DNA of 64,000 nt from Sphingobacterium alimentarium (GTDB taxonomy: Bacteria > Bacteroidota > Bacteroidia > Sphingobacteriales > Sphingobacteriaceae). Where the stretch lies: the NCBI RefSeq assembly GCF_004342685.1, contig NZ_SMBZ01000002.1, positions 1 to 64,000 on the forward strand, in the 5' to 3' direction. Each line of letters opens with the position of its first letter. The stretch's first letter is position 1. The notes under the pieces were generated by a model, which was given only the letters and a program-made list of their open reading frames with translations, searched no databases and was not told the DNA's origin. The translations under genes were made by a program, and so were the position numbers. Positions 24,447 to 33,971 of the stretch are shown here, piece after piece.

Positions 24447-24791
24447 ATGACCTATGTGAATAGCTTTTATTTTAGAGGTTTAAATGATGCAGATATGGAA
24501 ATAACAGTTTTAGACATTCAGATTTTAAAAGCATTGCATAGGGAAGTTAAGGAAGTTTCCAATTTGATAGCGGAAATGACTACACCCTACAAAGCACTGC
24601 AACAGGCAACGAAATGGCTCGACCAACAGGAAGCCTGCCAATTGCTCAACATCAGCAAAAGAACGTTGCAGACGTATAGGGCAAAAGGCATTCTTGGAGC
24701 AACGCAAATTAATCGGAAAACGTATTTCAGATTATCTGAAGTGGAGTTACTTATGCAGGGAGAGCGACCATTAAAAAAGCAAAAGAAATGA
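24447..24791 (+). CDS. Helix-turn-helix excisionase-like protein (first of two)
   Basis: 114 residues. The C-terminal half is a MerR/excisionase-type HTH (WLDQQEACQLLNISKRTLQTYRAKGILGATQINRKTYFRLSEVE), and the N-terminal half is a helix. Such proteins occur in pairs near Bacteroidota integrases, where they direct excision or regulate transfer genes. ATG 24495 is an alternative start that would match the usual shorter form. Its TGA overlaps the next ATG (ATGA). Confidence 0.85.
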   Translation: MTYVNSFYFRGLNDADMEITVLDIQILKALHREVKEVSNLIAEMTTPYKALQQATKWLDQQEACQLLNISKRTLQTYRAKGILGATQINRKTYFRLSEVELLMQGERPLKKQKK

Positions 24792-25087
24792 AACAGATTG
24801 GAAATTCAAACGAAGATATGCTTGCCTTGCTCGAAGCTATGGTAGGCATCAAAAATGAATTGTTGTATATCAGAGAATATTTCCACCCATTACTAAAAGG
24901 GGAAATCTATCTGTCAGGCGAACAGGTTTGCGAGATGCTCCACATCAGCAAACGGACATTGCAACAGTACAGGGATGACGGACTGATACCTTTTATCAAG
25001 CTCGAACGGAAAATCTTGTTTCGTGAAAGCGATATTGTAAAAGTATTGGAAGATAACTATCAGTGTTGGGATAGTTTGGGAATGTAA
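24788..25087 (+). CDS. Helix-turn-helix excisionase-like protein (second of two)
   Basis: 99 residues, overlapping the previous gene by 4 bases. The HTH reads YLSGEQVCEMLHISKRTLQQYRDDGLIPFIKLERKILFRESDI, clearly related to the preceding protein. The two probably arose by duplication and act together on the GCCAAATAC sites and att sites; this is inferred from their position. Confidence 0.87.
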   Translation: MKQIGNSNEDMLALLEAMVGIKNELLYIREYFHPLLKGEIYLSGEQVCEMLHISKRTLQQYRDDGLIPFIKLERKILFRESDIVKVLEDNYQCWDSLGM

Positions 25088-25098
25088 TGTTTTGACCC

Positions 25099-25163
25099 TT
25101 GGCGAAGAAGCGGATTTCGAAGCACAGAGCTTCATTTAAGCACTGAACCCGCTTTTTTGCCAA
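25099..25163. terminator. Extended hairpin between the HTH genes and the Reg_prop gene
   Basis: TTGGC/GCCAA (25099-25103, 25159-25163) and AAGCGG/CCGCTT (25108-25113, 25149-25154) enclose an inner GAAGC-ACAGA-GCTTC hairpin (25119-25133). The site lies between convergent genes and likely stops the rightward transcript. Confidence 0.5.
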
Positions 25164-25202
25164 ACCCCTGTTGCCTACTGCCATATTTTCATTCGTCTTT
25201 GG

Positions 25203-26294
25203 TTATTCCGAAAAAGTCGTAAATGTTTTTCCGTCGTAGCGATATAGTCCGCAATTTCGAGTTCCAATCCAAATATTGCCATTTCTGTCTTCGAGCATAT
25301 TCCAAACCGAATTTTTACCAATACCATCTTTGGTTGTAAAATTTTCAAATATTTTTCCATTGTAACACCATATTCCATCTTCACTCTCTATTGTTCCCGT
25401 TTTTTCTTCTCCGCTGAACCAAACTTTACCTGATCTATCAACCAAAATAGGATTACCGATTCCAACCTTTTCGGTATAATTAGTAAAGGTTTTACCATCG
25501 TGAAAAAAGTTACCGTTACTTCTGCCACCAAACCAAATTTGTCCGTTCTTATCTTCTATCATATACCTAATCCATCCATCACCATTGGGTTTAGAGCTTG
25601 TAATGGATTTACCATTGAAACGTATAACACCTTCTTGAGCAATTGGTCCAGACCCCATCCAAATTATTCCGTTGCTATCTTCTAAAAAGCATTGTATCCA
25701 TTTAAGCTGAAGATTTTGATTGTTTGAAATGTTGCTCTTATCTAAAAATCGACTAAACGATTTTCCATCATAACAATATAAATCCTGTGAAGTGCCGAAC
25801 CAGATTATTCCGTTTTTGCCTTGCAACATACTCCAAACCGAATTTTTACCAGACTGTGTTGTTGCAGTCACTACACCAATTGAAGTGGTCATTGTAAACG
25901 GAATTTTTGAAATAGTCTTCCCATCGAAACGGCTAACACCATCGTCTGTTCCAAACCAAATGTTTCCCGATTTATCTTCTAAAATTGACCAAATAGAATT
26001 GTTACTTAGTCCATCTTTTTCCGTGAATTGGGTAAATTCATTTCCGTCATATCGGTAAACACCTTCGCCTGTTGTCCCAAACCAAAGATTGCCGTCTTTG
26101 TCTTGCAGGCTACAATGTACATTTTGATGTTCAGTTGTGCCTTGCGTTTTTGTCAACTTTGCATTTTTACTTGTAAATGATTGTTGTTCGACAACCGTTT
26201 TAGTTGGTTGTTCTGTTTTTGTCTGTCCGTTACAAGATGTGAATATTATTGATACCAACAGTAAAGAGAAGATTGGATTTTTGAATTTTGTCAT
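25203..26294 (-). CDS. Lipoprotein with two-component-regulator propeller (Reg_prop) repeats
   Basis: A 363-residue lipoprotein with lipobox FTSC. It has at least seven repeats of the form LxDKxGNLWFGTxxGVxRYDGxxFxxFT, the Reg_prop blades that build a seven-bladed beta-propeller in the periplasmic sensors of hybrid two-component systems. Here the propeller stands alone, without a Y_Y_Y, kinase or HTH part. It is probably surface-exposed or periplasmic and binds a ligand or partner. It is cargo of the mobile element beside the integrase. Confidence 0.85.
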   Translation of the reverse strand: MTKFKNPIFSLLLVSIIFTSCNGQTKTEQPTKTVVEQQSFTSKNAKLTKTQGTTEHQNVHCSLQDKDGNLWFGTTGEGVYRYDGNEFTQFTEKDGLSNNSIWSILEDKSGNIWFGTDDGVSRFDGKTISKIPFTMTTSIGVVTATTQSGKNSVWSMLQGKNGIIWFGTSQDLYCYDGKSFSRFLDKSNISNNQNLQLKWIQCFLEDSNGIIWMGSGPIAQEGVIRFNGKSITSSKPNGDGWIRYMIEDKNGQIWFGGRSNGNFFHDGKTFTNYTEKVGIGNPILVDRSGKVWFSGEEKTGTIESEDGIWCYNGKIFENFTTKDGIGKNSVWNMLEDRNGNIWIGTRNCGLYRYDGKTFTTFSE

Positions 26295-26493
26295 TTGTTG
26301 CTTTTGTCTGTTAGTATTTTTAATTTGTTCTATGTTTGCGCGCTGTTGGGAATGGTTGCAGGTAACCTTCGGATTGGCGAAAGTTATCCGTTTTAATTGT
26401 TTGTAAATATTTATTAATTTGTTTTCTCAACAGCTAAAATACAAAAAAAAGCCAATGCTTATAACATTGACTTTCTTAGTCGCTTTATGGGTT

Positions 26494-27744
26494 TCAAAGT
26501 TGGGAAGCAAAAGACCTTTCTAATCCCTTAAATTTATGTGATACCTTTTGCATATCCTTTCCAACTTTCTCGTTGAGTATCTTGGCATAAATTTGTGTGG
26601 TAGCAATATTTTTATGCCCTAACATCTTGCTCAAACTTTCTAATGGAACACCCTCGCTTAAAAATAGCGTGGCAAAGGTATGACGTGCTAAATGAAAGGT
26701 TACTTTCTTTTCTACAAGGCAGTCAATCAGTTGAGATATTCTCTTTAAGCTGTCATTACAAATCGTATTTGATGGTACAGGAAATACCTTTCCGTCCTTT
26801 GACAATCCTGCATATTTTTCAATAATCATTTTCGGAATATCCAAGAGCATCACGTTTGATGATGTAGCGGTTTTCTTTCTTCGTACAATAATCCACCTGT
26901 TACCGTCAAAAAAATCTTGGATATTGCTGTTTTTAAGTCCTTTCATATCTGAATAGGAAAGACCTGTAAAGCAACTGAAAACAAACAGGTCTTTAACTAA
27001 TTCGTCTTTCTTTTTCTCGCAGTTGAACGTTACGAGCTGTTCCAATTCATTACGCAACAGATAACCACGGTCTTTATCCTTTTTGGTATTCTTGTACTCG
27101 CTGAACGGATTAAAAGCAAGGTGCTTTCTGCTCATTGCCAATCGGCAAAGTGTAGTAAATCCAATCATATACAGCCAAATGGTGTTGTGTGTTAAACTTT
27201 GGTCGTCACGCAGGTAGTAATCAAAGTCCTGCACAAAATCAGGTGTAAGGTCGTTAAAGGGCACATCGGAATAGCCGTATTTTGTAAGTGCAAAATTTTG
27301 AAGATGTTTCAAAAGTATTTTGTATTTACTGCGTGTGCCATTCACTCGAAGTCCACTATTAACCTTTTTCTCATAGTCGGACAGGAACTGTTCATAGAAT
27401 TTGAAAAAGGTCAATTCTCCGCTTTCCATTCCAAGAAGGGCATTTTTAAGTTTAGCACTGTTTACAGCTCCCTCGTTTTTCAGGATTTTGGAATAACATT
27501 CCTCGATACCCGAACGAATTTTGTCAAGTTTGCTGTTTGTGTCCTGGGCTTCTCGGCTTTTACCTAAAACCCTGCCGTACTTCAAATCCCAATTTGTTGC
27601 GGAAATATCCAGTTTTGTACTGAATGCAGACTGGTTACCGTTTACGGTAACCCTGCACATAACCGTAACTTTTCCGTTTTTCTTTGGGGCGTTCTTTTTA
27701 AGGTAGAACAGTACCTTAAATGTTGATTTTTTTGTCGTTTCCAT
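26494..27744 (-). CDS. int: Tyrosine-type integrase of Bacteroidota mobile elements
   Basis: A 416-residue recombinase. It has an N-terminal arm-binding domain, a SAM-like core-binding domain (about 105-205) and a catalytic domain with HLARHTFATL (His and Arg), LGHKNIATTQIYAKI (His and the nucleophile Tyr). The first catalytic arginine expected in TGLR is serine (FTGLSYSDM, about residue 263), as known for the IntDOT-like group. ATG 27744 was preferred to GTG 27750. It lies at the right end of the element and should recombine the att sites. Confidence 0.93.
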   Translation of the reverse strand: METTKKSTFKVLFYLKKNAPKKNGKVTVMCRVTVNGNQSAFSTKLDISATNWDLKYGRVLGKSREAQDTNSKLDKIRSGIEECYSKILKNEGAVNSAKLKNALLGMESGELTFFKFYEQFLSDYEKKVNSGLRVNGTRSKYKILLKHLQNFALTKYGYSDVPFNDLTPDFVQDFDYYLRDDQSLTHNTIWLYMIGFTTLCRLAMSRKHLAFNPFSEYKNTKKDKDRGYLLRNELEQLVTFNCEKKKDELVKDLFVFSCFTGLSYSDMKGLKNSNIQDFFDGNRWIIVRRKKTATSSNVMLLDIPKMIIEKYAGLSKDGKVFPVPSNTICNDSLKRISQLIDCLVEKKVTFHLARHTFATLFLSEGVPLESLSKMLGHKNIATTQIYAKILNEKVGKDMQKVSHKFKGLERSFASQL

Positions 27745-27857
27745 ACTCACAATTCTTAATGATAAAGTTAAACTTATGTGAGCTACGGAACAATATGAAA
27801 AACTATGCAGAAAGCTGAAATACAGTATTTTAATACTTTTGTTCCCAATGTTTAAAA

Positions 27858-27873
27858 GTAACGTTTTAGTAAC
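27858..27873. other. Candidate right attachment site (att)
   Basis: GTAACGTTTTAGTAAC, 114 bases upstream of the integrase gene, matches the sequence at 12490-12505 at 14 of 16 positions in the same orientation. Confidence 0.4.
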
Positions 27874-27930
27874 CTTACTTTTGCCAAACCTCGCTTTTTT
27901 CTGCTTTTTTCCTCATTACCTAAAAATCAT

Positions 27931-27965
27931 AAAACGGCTGTAAAGTCTTTATTTACAACCGTTTT
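27931..27965. terminator. Hairpin at the right border of the element
   Basis: Arms AAAACGGCTGTAAA and TTTACAACCGTTTT pair at 13 of 14 positions around a 7-nt loop, with no gene ending nearby. It may insulate the element from flanking DNA. Confidence 0.5.
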
Positions 27966-28097
27966 GCCTGTTATTAATCTTTGATGTATTTTTACTGAAA
28001 CTTTATTTTAAATGTATAAAATCTATAAGTATTTACTGCTCTGGATTTTCACAAAATTTATTATATGACAGTAATTTTATGTAATTTGGGAATAACC

Positions 28098-29198
28098 ATG
28101 AGTGTAAATAAATCAATTTTAATTTTTTCCAGTATAATCTTTCTGCTCCAATATACTTACGCGCAGCAGACTATTCAACAAGTGAGAAAACTACAAAGTT
28201 CACCAGCCCTATACAATGCCCACAAAATCACTGAAAAGATTACTATAGATGGAAAGATGGAGGAAATATGGGCAAAAGCACCTTGGTCTTCCCTATTTGC
28301 GGATATAGAAGGCGATGGCCAACCTGTTCCACCCCTAAAGACCCAATTCAAAATGCTGTGGGATGACAACAACCTTTACATTTATGCCAAACTCGAGGAA
28401 CCCCACATCTGGGCAAGCATACAGCAACGCGACGCAATTATATACCATGACAATGATTTTGAGGTCTTTCTGAAGCCCACCCCCTCCTCTCCGATTTATT
28501 ATGAATTGGAAATAAACCCACACAATACGGTAATGGATCTTTTAATGCCCAAACCCTATCGTTTTGGTGGTCAAGCACTCATGCATTGGGATATTCAAAA
28601 TTTACAAACAGTCGTACATGTAGAAGGCACCTTAAACAATCCGAATGACAAAGACAGCTACTGGTCTGTTGAGATTGCCATTCCTTTTCAGTCGCTCACG
28701 AAATTTGGAACCCGCAAGACACCTAGCCTGAATTCGCATTGGCGAATGAATTTTTCGCGCGTACAGTGGCAACATCAGCTCGAAAATGGCCAGTATTCTC
28801 GCAAGAAAGAAAACCAAAAACTCCTACCCGAGGATAATTGGGTGTGGTCGCCCATTGGGCTGATAAATATGCACTATCCGGAGCGCTGGGGATACATTTA
28901 TTTCACTGCCGATTCTACAATTGATTCTTATCCGGCCTCCTATCGCGCCGAGAAAACGGCCTGGAACATCCATTATCTGCAGCAAATTCATAGAAATAAA
29001 GAGAAACAGTATGCTGCAGAATTGAGTAGCCTAGAGGGCTATGCTGAATTTCTAAAGGAAGACCTGAAAAATTTTGATGTGCAAATCACCGTAGCTGCAG
29101 ACAAATCATTCTACCGCGTATCCCTGAAAGAGAAAAATTCAACCCATTTTTTCACCATTGACAACCACGGCAACTATACCACTAATTATGAACAATAG
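28098..29198 (+). CDS. Secreted CBM9-like carbohydrate-binding protein
   Basis: 366 residues with a signal peptide (ILIFSSIIFLLQYTYAQ). Residues about 40-230 follow the family 9 carbohydrate-binding pattern: ITIDGKMEEIWAKAPW, FKMLWDDNNLYIYAKLEEP, DNDFEVFLKP, YYELEINPHNTVMDL and WSVEIAIPF. The C-terminal 100 residues are unassigned. The ATG at 28098 was chosen because it gives the signal peptide. The stop overlaps the start of the next gene by 11 bases, so the two form a coupled polysaccharide-handling pair. Confidence 0.82.
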   Translation: MSVNKSILIFSSIIFLLQYTYAQQTIQQVRKLQSSPALYNAHKITEKITIDGKMEEIWAKAPWSSLFADIEGDGQPVPPLKTQFKMLWDDNNLYIYAKLEEPHIWASIQQRDAIIYHDNDFEVFLKPTPSSPIYYELEINPHNTVMDLLMPKPYRFGGQALMHWDIQNLQTVVHVEGTLNNPNDKDSYWSVEIAIPFQSLTKFGTRKTPSLNSHWRMNFSRVQWQHQLENGQYSRKKENQKLLPEDNWVWSPIGLINMHYPERWGYIYFTADSTIDSYPASYRAEKTAWNIHYLQQIHRNKEKQYAAELSSLEGYAEFLKEDLKNFDVQITVAADKSFYRVSLKEKNSTHFFTIDNHGNYTTNYEQ

Positions 29199-30261
29199 AA
29201 GATCTTTTTTAAAAGCAGCAGGCCTAGGCCTTGCAGCACTTCAACTTCATCCTACGCAGCTATTAGGGTCTACCAAATCCTCTTTTACCTTTGACTATTG
29301 GCTGTGGGTCAGACCCAATGACAAGGAGAGCGACACCGCCATAAAAAAGAAGCTCCAAAGTTATCGCGAAGCCGGAGTACGGGGTATCTTTTTTGAGAAT
29401 TACAGTAAAAGACATTTCCAGCTTACGAAAGAATATGGTCTGGAGGCACACCGATGGATGTGGACAATGAATCGTGGTGAGAAAGAATTACTAGAACAGC
29501 ATCCTGAATACTATGCGGTAAGTCGATCAGGAAAATCTTGCGCCACCAATCCTCCATATGTCGGATATTATCGATTTTTGTGTCCTTCGCATCCTGACGT
29601 GCCGAAATATCTAGAAGAAAAAGCGAGAGAACAATTAGCAATGGAAGATGTAGATGGGCTACATCTGGACTATATACGCTATCCTGATGTTATTTTGCCG
29701 GTAAACTTATGGGACAACTACAAATTAGACCAATCAACGGAATTGGCAGACTATGACTTCTGCTATAGCAAATACAGCAAGGATGCATTTCTCCGAGAGA
29801 CAGGCATAGACATTGACAAGGTCGAACGTCCTGAACAAAGTCTTTCATGGCGCGCTTTTCGCTATGGACAAATTACCAAAGTGGTGAACCGCATTTGTGA
29901 AGCGGCCAAAGAATATCAAAAACCTGTCACCGCAGCGGTGTTTCCTACACCTGATTTGGCGCGTCGTATCGTACGCCAAGATTGGCCCAACTGGAACCTG
30001 TCCGCTGTATTTCCGATGATTTATCACGGCTTTTATAAAGAACCAATACATTGGATTGGTACTGCGGTAGAAGAAGGCGTAAATGCGCTAAAAGGAAAAT
30101 ACCCGCTCTATGCGGGCCTGTACTTGCCTGACTTCAAAAATTTGGATGAATTAGAACAAGCTATTCGACTATCTAAAACGAAGGGCGCAGCAGGAATATC
30201 CTTATTTGGCGAATCGGACTTTGATACACAGACGATAAAACTTTTACAAAAAATGCGCTAA
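29188..30261 (+). CDS. Putative Tat-exported glycosidase-like protein (GHL10-like)
   Basis: 357 residues with a twin-arginine leader (NNRRSFLKAAGLGLAALQL). The body looks like a TIM-barrel glycosyl-hydrolase-like protein: GVRGIFFENY, HRWMWTMNRG, DGLHLDYIRYPD (probable acidic active-site region), ITKVVNRICEAAKEY and FPMIYHGFYKE. These features resemble the GHL10 / DUF187-type group of family-13-related hydrolases. The substrate is unknown; the neighbouring CBM9-like protein suggests a polysaccharide. It starts within the last codons of that gene. Confidence 0.8.
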   Translation: MNNRRSFLKAAGLGLAALQLHPTQLLGSTKSSFTFDYWLWVRPNDKESDTAIKKKLQSYREAGVRGIFFENYSKRHFQLTKEYGLEAHRWMWTMNRGEKELLEQHPEYYAVSRSGKSCATNPPYVGYYRFLCPSHPDVPKYLEEKAREQLAMEDVDGLHLDYIRYPDVILPVNLWDNYKLDQSTELADYDFCYSKYSKDAFLRETGIDIDKVERPEQSLSWRAFRYGQITKVVNRICEAAKEYQKPVTAAVFPTPDLARRIVRQDWPNWNLSAVFPMIYHGFYKEPIHWIGTAVEEGVNALKGKYPLYAGLYLPDFKNLDELEQAIRLSKTKGAAGISLFGESDFDTQTIKLLQKMR

Positions 30262-30266
30262 TATTT

Positions 30267-30300
30267 TTCTTGCTTGCTAGCAGACAATAGCAAGCAAGAA
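30267..30300 (+). terminator. Terminator after the glycosidase-like gene
   Basis: Perfect 13-bp arms TTCTTGCTTGCTA / TAGCAAGCAAGAA around an 8-nt loop, followed by a short T-run. Confidence 0.75.
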
Positions 30301-30344
30301 TATTTTAACAATTGATTATATTTCCCTAATCCCAAAAAAAATAT

Positions 30345-30352
30345 TACCTTTG
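30345..30352 (+). promoter_or_regulatory. -7 box of pyrG
   Basis: TACCTTTG fits TAnnTTTG. The leader is about 60 nt, and no clear -33 box was found. Confidence 0.5.
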
Positions 30353-30421
30353 TATCCCGTACATAAGGCTGATGTAAAGGAGTAAAATCCCACATCTAGA
30401 GTTGAAAATTCCATAATTGCT

Positions 30422-32038
30422 ATGACTAAATATATCTTTGTTACGGGCGGCGTAACCTCGTCGTTAGGGAAAGGCATTATTGCAGCCTCTCTTGCCAAGC
30501 TTCTACAGGCACGTGGCTTTAAAGTTACCATTCAAAAATTTGATCCTTACATTAATATCGATCCAGGAACCCTGAATCCATATGAGCATGGGGAATGTTA
30601 TGTGACGGAGGACGGTGCCGAGACCGATCTGGACTTAGGTCACTACGAGCGTTTTTTGAATGTGCCGACTTCACAGGCTAACAATGTAACAACGGGTCGT
30701 ATCTATAAACACGTCATCGAACAAGAACGCGCAGGAGCTTACTTGGGTAAGACCGTACAGGTCGTACCGCATATCACCGACGAAATCAAACGTCGTATGC
30801 AACTTTTGGGGCAATCGGGTGAGTATGATATCGTAATTACTGAATTAGGTGGTACGGTAGGTGATATTGAATCGTTACCATTCGTCGAAGCTGTTCGTCA
30901 ATTACGCTGGGAGTTGGGCAACAATGATTCTTTGGTGATCCATTTGACGTTGATTCCTTACCTTGCGGCAGCAGGCGAATTAAAAACCAAACCTACACAA
31001 CACTCGGTGAAGACATTATTAGAATACGGCGTGCAGCCAGATATTTTAGTATGTCGTACAGAGCACAAATTGTCTCAAGAAATCCGTAAAAAATTAGCTT
31101 TATTCTGTAATGTAAATATCAATGCTGTAGTAGAATCTATTGATGCTTCTACCATCTATGATGTGCCATTGCTGATGTTGAAAGAGCAATTGGATAAGAC
31201 GGTATTGACGAAATTAAAATTGTCGACCAAAAACGAACCTAATCTAGAAAACTGGAAAGCATTCTTGGGTCGCCTTAAAAACCCTACTAACGAAGTAAAT
31301 ATCGCACTAGTGGGTAAATATGTAGAACTACCGGATGCTTATAAATCTATTTCAGAAGGATTCATCCATGCCGGTGCTGCAAATGAAACTAAAGTAAAAG
31401 TGAAATACTTCGCTGCGGAAAGCATGAACGATGAAAACGTAGCGGAAAAACTTAAAAATATTGACGGTGTATTAGTCGCTCCGGGCTTCGGTGAACGTGG
31501 TTTGGACGGCAAGCTTTCGACAATCAAATATGTGCGTGAAAATAAGATTCCATTCTTCGGAATCTGTTTAGGTATGCAATGTTCGGTCATCGAATTTGGG
31601 CGTAATGTATTGGGATTAAAAGATGCCAACTCATTCGAAATGAATGAAAACACAGAACATCCTGTCATCAACTTGATGGAAGAACAAAAAAACATCAAGA
31701 ATATGGGCGGTACGATGCGCCTAGGTGCTTACGATTGCGAAATCAAAAAAGGTACAAAAGCCTATGCAATCTACGGCAAAACAAAAATCACAGAGCGTCA
31801 CCGCCACCGTTACGAATTCAACAACGATTACTTAGAACAATTCGAAAAAGCGGGCATGATCGCTTCAGGAGTAAATCCTGACACGGGATTAGTTGAAATC
31901 GTGGAATTGAAAGACCACCCTTTCTTTGTGGCTGGTCAATTTCATCCAGAATTAAAATCAACAGTTGCTAATCCTCACCCACTTTTTGTTAGTTTTGTAG
32001 CTGCTGCATTGGCAAATAAAATAGCTTTAAAAAAATAA
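30422..32038 (+). CDS. pyrG: CTP synthase
   Basis: 538 residues, normal for the family. It amidates UTP to CTP with glutamine and ATP. The N-terminal synthase domain starts with [12 protein letters not shown] and holds [15 protein letters not shown]. The C-terminal class I glutamine amidotransferase has the nucleophile in FFGICLGMQ and the His/Glu pair in QFHPELKST. It begins a rightward unit with yidC 20 bases downstream; a shared transcript is likely. Confidence 0.98.
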   Translation: MTKYIFVTGGVTSSLGKGIIAASLAKLLQARGFKVTIQKFDPYINIDPGTLNPYEHGECYVTEDGAETDLDLGHYERFLNVPTSQANNVTTGRIYKHVIEQERAGAYLGKTVQVVPHITDEIKRRMQLLGQSGEYDIVITELGGTVGDIESLPFVEAVRQLRWELGNNDSLVIHLTLIPYLAAAGELKTKPTQHSVKTLLEYGVQPDILVCRTEHKLSQEIRKKLALFCNVNINAVVESIDASTIYDVPLLMLKEQLDKTVLTKLKLSTKNEPNLENWKAFLGRLKNPTNEVNIALVGKYVELPDAYKSISEGFIHAGAANETKVKVKYFAAESMNDENVAEKLKNIDGVLVAPGFGERGLDGKLSTIKYVRENKIPFFGICLGMQCSVIEFGRNVLGLKDANSFEMNENTEHPVINLMEEQKNIKNMGGTMRLGAYDCEIKKGTKAYAIYGKTKITERHRHRYEFNNDYLEQFEKAGMIASGVNPDTGLVEIVELKDHPFFVAGQFHPELKSTVANPHPLFVSFVAAALANKIALKK

Positions 32039-32058
32039 TTTTGAACAAAACAATTTAA

Positions 32059-33855
32059 ATGGATAGAAATAACATTATTGGATTAATTCTAATCTTTATC
32101 ATTTTCGGAGGTTCATTCTATTTGATGAAACCTAGCGAAGCTGAAATAAAACTAGAACAGGCTCGACAAGATTCTATTGCCATGGCTAAGAATGGCGTAA
32201 TCGTAAATAAAGACACAAGTAGCCAAACTGTAGTATTGGATTCTGCTGCATTAGCACAACCATTTGGTGCTGCTAAAGTAGCGCAAGAAGAATTGATAAC
32301 ACTAGAAAATGACATTCTCAAAATCGACCTAACTTCCAAAGGTGGTAAAGTGAAGAATGTACTTTTGAAAGGTGAAACAAATTTTGATGGCTCGGCCCTA
32401 AATATTTTAGAAGGCGATAACAATAAGTTTGGATTTATATTCAAAGCAGCTGGTGAAAATATCAACACCAATGATTTGGTGTTTTCTGTGGTAAACAAAA
32501 CGGCCAACACAGCTACTCTTCGTCTTAATTACAAAGACAATCAGTACATTGAGTACGTATATAATTTGACAAATGGCCATAATCTTGCCTTGAATGTCAA
32601 TGCCGTAGGTATCCAAAATCTAGTGGATGTACAGCAAAAAACAATAGTAATTGATTGGGAAGCTACATTATTACAGAAGGAACAAAATATTAAGTCCGAG
32701 CGTGAGAAATCGAGCATCTTCTTTAAAGAATCCAATGGAGATATCGATTATTTGTCGGAATCAAGTGATGACGAAGAAAAAATCGACGAAAATAAAATAG
32801 ATTGGATTGCCTTCAAACAGCACTTCTTCTCCTCTATTTTCTCGTCAAAACAACAATTTGAAAACACCAACCTTGTGACGCGCCTAGCAACACAAGATGG
32901 CGTAGTGAAAACTTATAAAGCTACTGCTGAATTAGCATTCAATGCACAAGCAAATAACCATTATGAGTTCAACTACTTCTTTGGTCCAAACAAATACAAA
33001 ACATTAAAGGCGGAAAATCAGTCTTACGAAAAAATCATCAACATGGGCTGGGGTCCAATGGGCTGGATCAATAGATTCTTGACGGTTCCTTTGTTTGATT
33101 GGTTGGATGGATATGCATTGAGCTACGGTATCGTTATTTTGCTTTTAACTTTATTGTTGAAAGGTGCTATGTTCCCGTTGACGCGCAAATCTTACCTATC
33201 GATGGCTAAAATGCGTGTATTGAAACCACAATTAGATGCTATCAAAGAGAAAGTTGGCGATGACAACCCTATGTTGTTGCAACAAGAGCAAATGAAATTA
33301 TACAAGCAAGCAGGTGTCAATCCGCTTGGTGGTTGTTTACCGATGTTGCTGCAAATGCCATTTACATTAGCTTTCTTCTTTTTCTTCCCTAATTTATATG
33401 AGTTGAGAGGTGAAAGTTTCTTATGGATGAAGGATTTGTCTACGTATGACTCTTTTATCACGTTCAGCCCGATTATGGGTATCGGACATATCTCATTGAT
33501 GTGTGTGTTGATGACGTTAGTTACGCTATTGACAACTTGGTACAATAATGCGACTTCAGGTGCAACTTCAGGAATGGGCAACCAAATGAAATATATTGGT
33601 TACATCATGCCGTTGTTATTCTTCTTCATGTTGAATAGTTTTCCTGCCGGACTGAACTACTACTATTTCTTAGGAGCAGTGTTCACATTATTAACACAAT
33701 TTATCATCCGTCAATCTATTAACGATGATAAGATCTTAGCGAAATTGGAAGAGAATAAAAAGAATCCGAAAGTAAAAAAGAAATCATCCTTCCAAGCACG
33801 TATGGAAGAAATGATGAGACAGCAACAAGCTGCACAACAAAATAAAAACAAATAA
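32059..33855 (+). CDS. yidC: Membrane protein insertase YidC
   Basis: 598 residues. One N-terminal membrane helix anchors a large periplasmic beta domain (about 60-340), then come five helices of the insertase core with MGWINRFLTVPLFDWL, AMFPLTRKSYLSMAKMRVLKPQ and GGCLPMLLQMPFTLAFFFFF. It ends in a Lys/Gln-rich cytosolic tail, as is usual for ribosome contact. It inserts inner-membrane proteins with or without SecYEG. It is placed after pyrG and ends at a perfect terminator. Confidence 0.97.
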   Translation: MDRNNIIGLILIFIIFGGSFYLMKPSEAEIKLEQARQDSIAMAKNGVIVNKDTSSQTVVLDSAALAQPFGAAKVAQEELITLENDILKIDLTSKGGKVKNVLLKGETNFDGSALNILEGDNNKFGFIFKAAGENINTNDLVFSVVNKTANTATLRLNYKDNQYIEYVYNLTNGHNLALNVNAVGIQNLVDVQQKTIVIDWEATLLQKEQNIKSEREKSSIFFKESNGDIDYLSESSDDEEKIDENKIDWIAFKQHFFSSIFSSKQQFENTNLVTRLATQDGVVKTYKATAELAFNAQANNHYEFNYFFGPNKYKTLKAENQSYEKIINMGWGPMGWINRFLTVPLFDWLDGYALSYGIVILLLTLLLKGAMFPLTRKSYLSMAKMRVLKPQLDAIKEKVGDDNPMLLQQEQMKLYKQAGVNPLGGCLPMLLQMPFTLAFFFFFPNLYELRGESFLWMKDLSTYDSFITFSPIMGIGHISLMCVLMTLVTLLTTWYNNATSGATSGMGNQMKYIGYIMPLLFFFMLNSFPAGLNYYYFLGAVFTLLTQFIIRQSINDDKILAKLEENKKNPKVKKKSSFQARMEEMMRQQQAAQQNKNK

Positions 33856-33880
33856 TATCGACATAGATATTACGAAAATA

Positions 33881-33912
33881 AAATCCCGATTAGCAATTGC
33901 TAATCGGGATTT
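33881..33912. terminator. Terminator between yidC and the response regulator
   Basis: Perfect palindrome, arms AAATCCCGATTAGCAA / TTGCTAATCGGGATTT, followed by seven T on the plus strand. Confidence 0.9.
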
Positions 33913-33971
33913 TTTTATGCTTTTGCATGATTTGTAATTGTTCTTTATAGCAGAGCAGACAAACAGATGGT

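Larger units (their letters stand above)
12490..27873. mobile_element. Putative integrative mobilizable element with defence-like cargo, about 15.4 kb
   Basis: The block contains a tyrosine integrase at its right end, two excisionase-like HTH genes, relaxase MobB, MobA, a DUF3408 protein and a probable oriT, but no tra genes. It should therefore be mobilized by a helper conjugative element. Cargo: two leftward operons (AAA+ ATPase, metallophosphoesterase and WYL; zinc finger, exonuclease, DUF262/HNH and DUF262) and a Reg_prop lipoprotein. The flanks are ordinary chromosomal genes. Borders are set by an imperfect 16-bp repeat and are approximate. Confidence 0.65.

Noticed and set aside
26494..27744. 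Serine instead of arginine in the integrase active site as a sign of inactivity
   Set aside because: The IntDOT-like group of Bacteroidota integrases is known to lack this arginine while remaining active; the other catalytic residues are present.
29158..29190. Earlier TTG start for the glycosidase-like gene
   Set aside because: The ATG at 29188 gives a proper twin-arginine leader; the extension would bury it.
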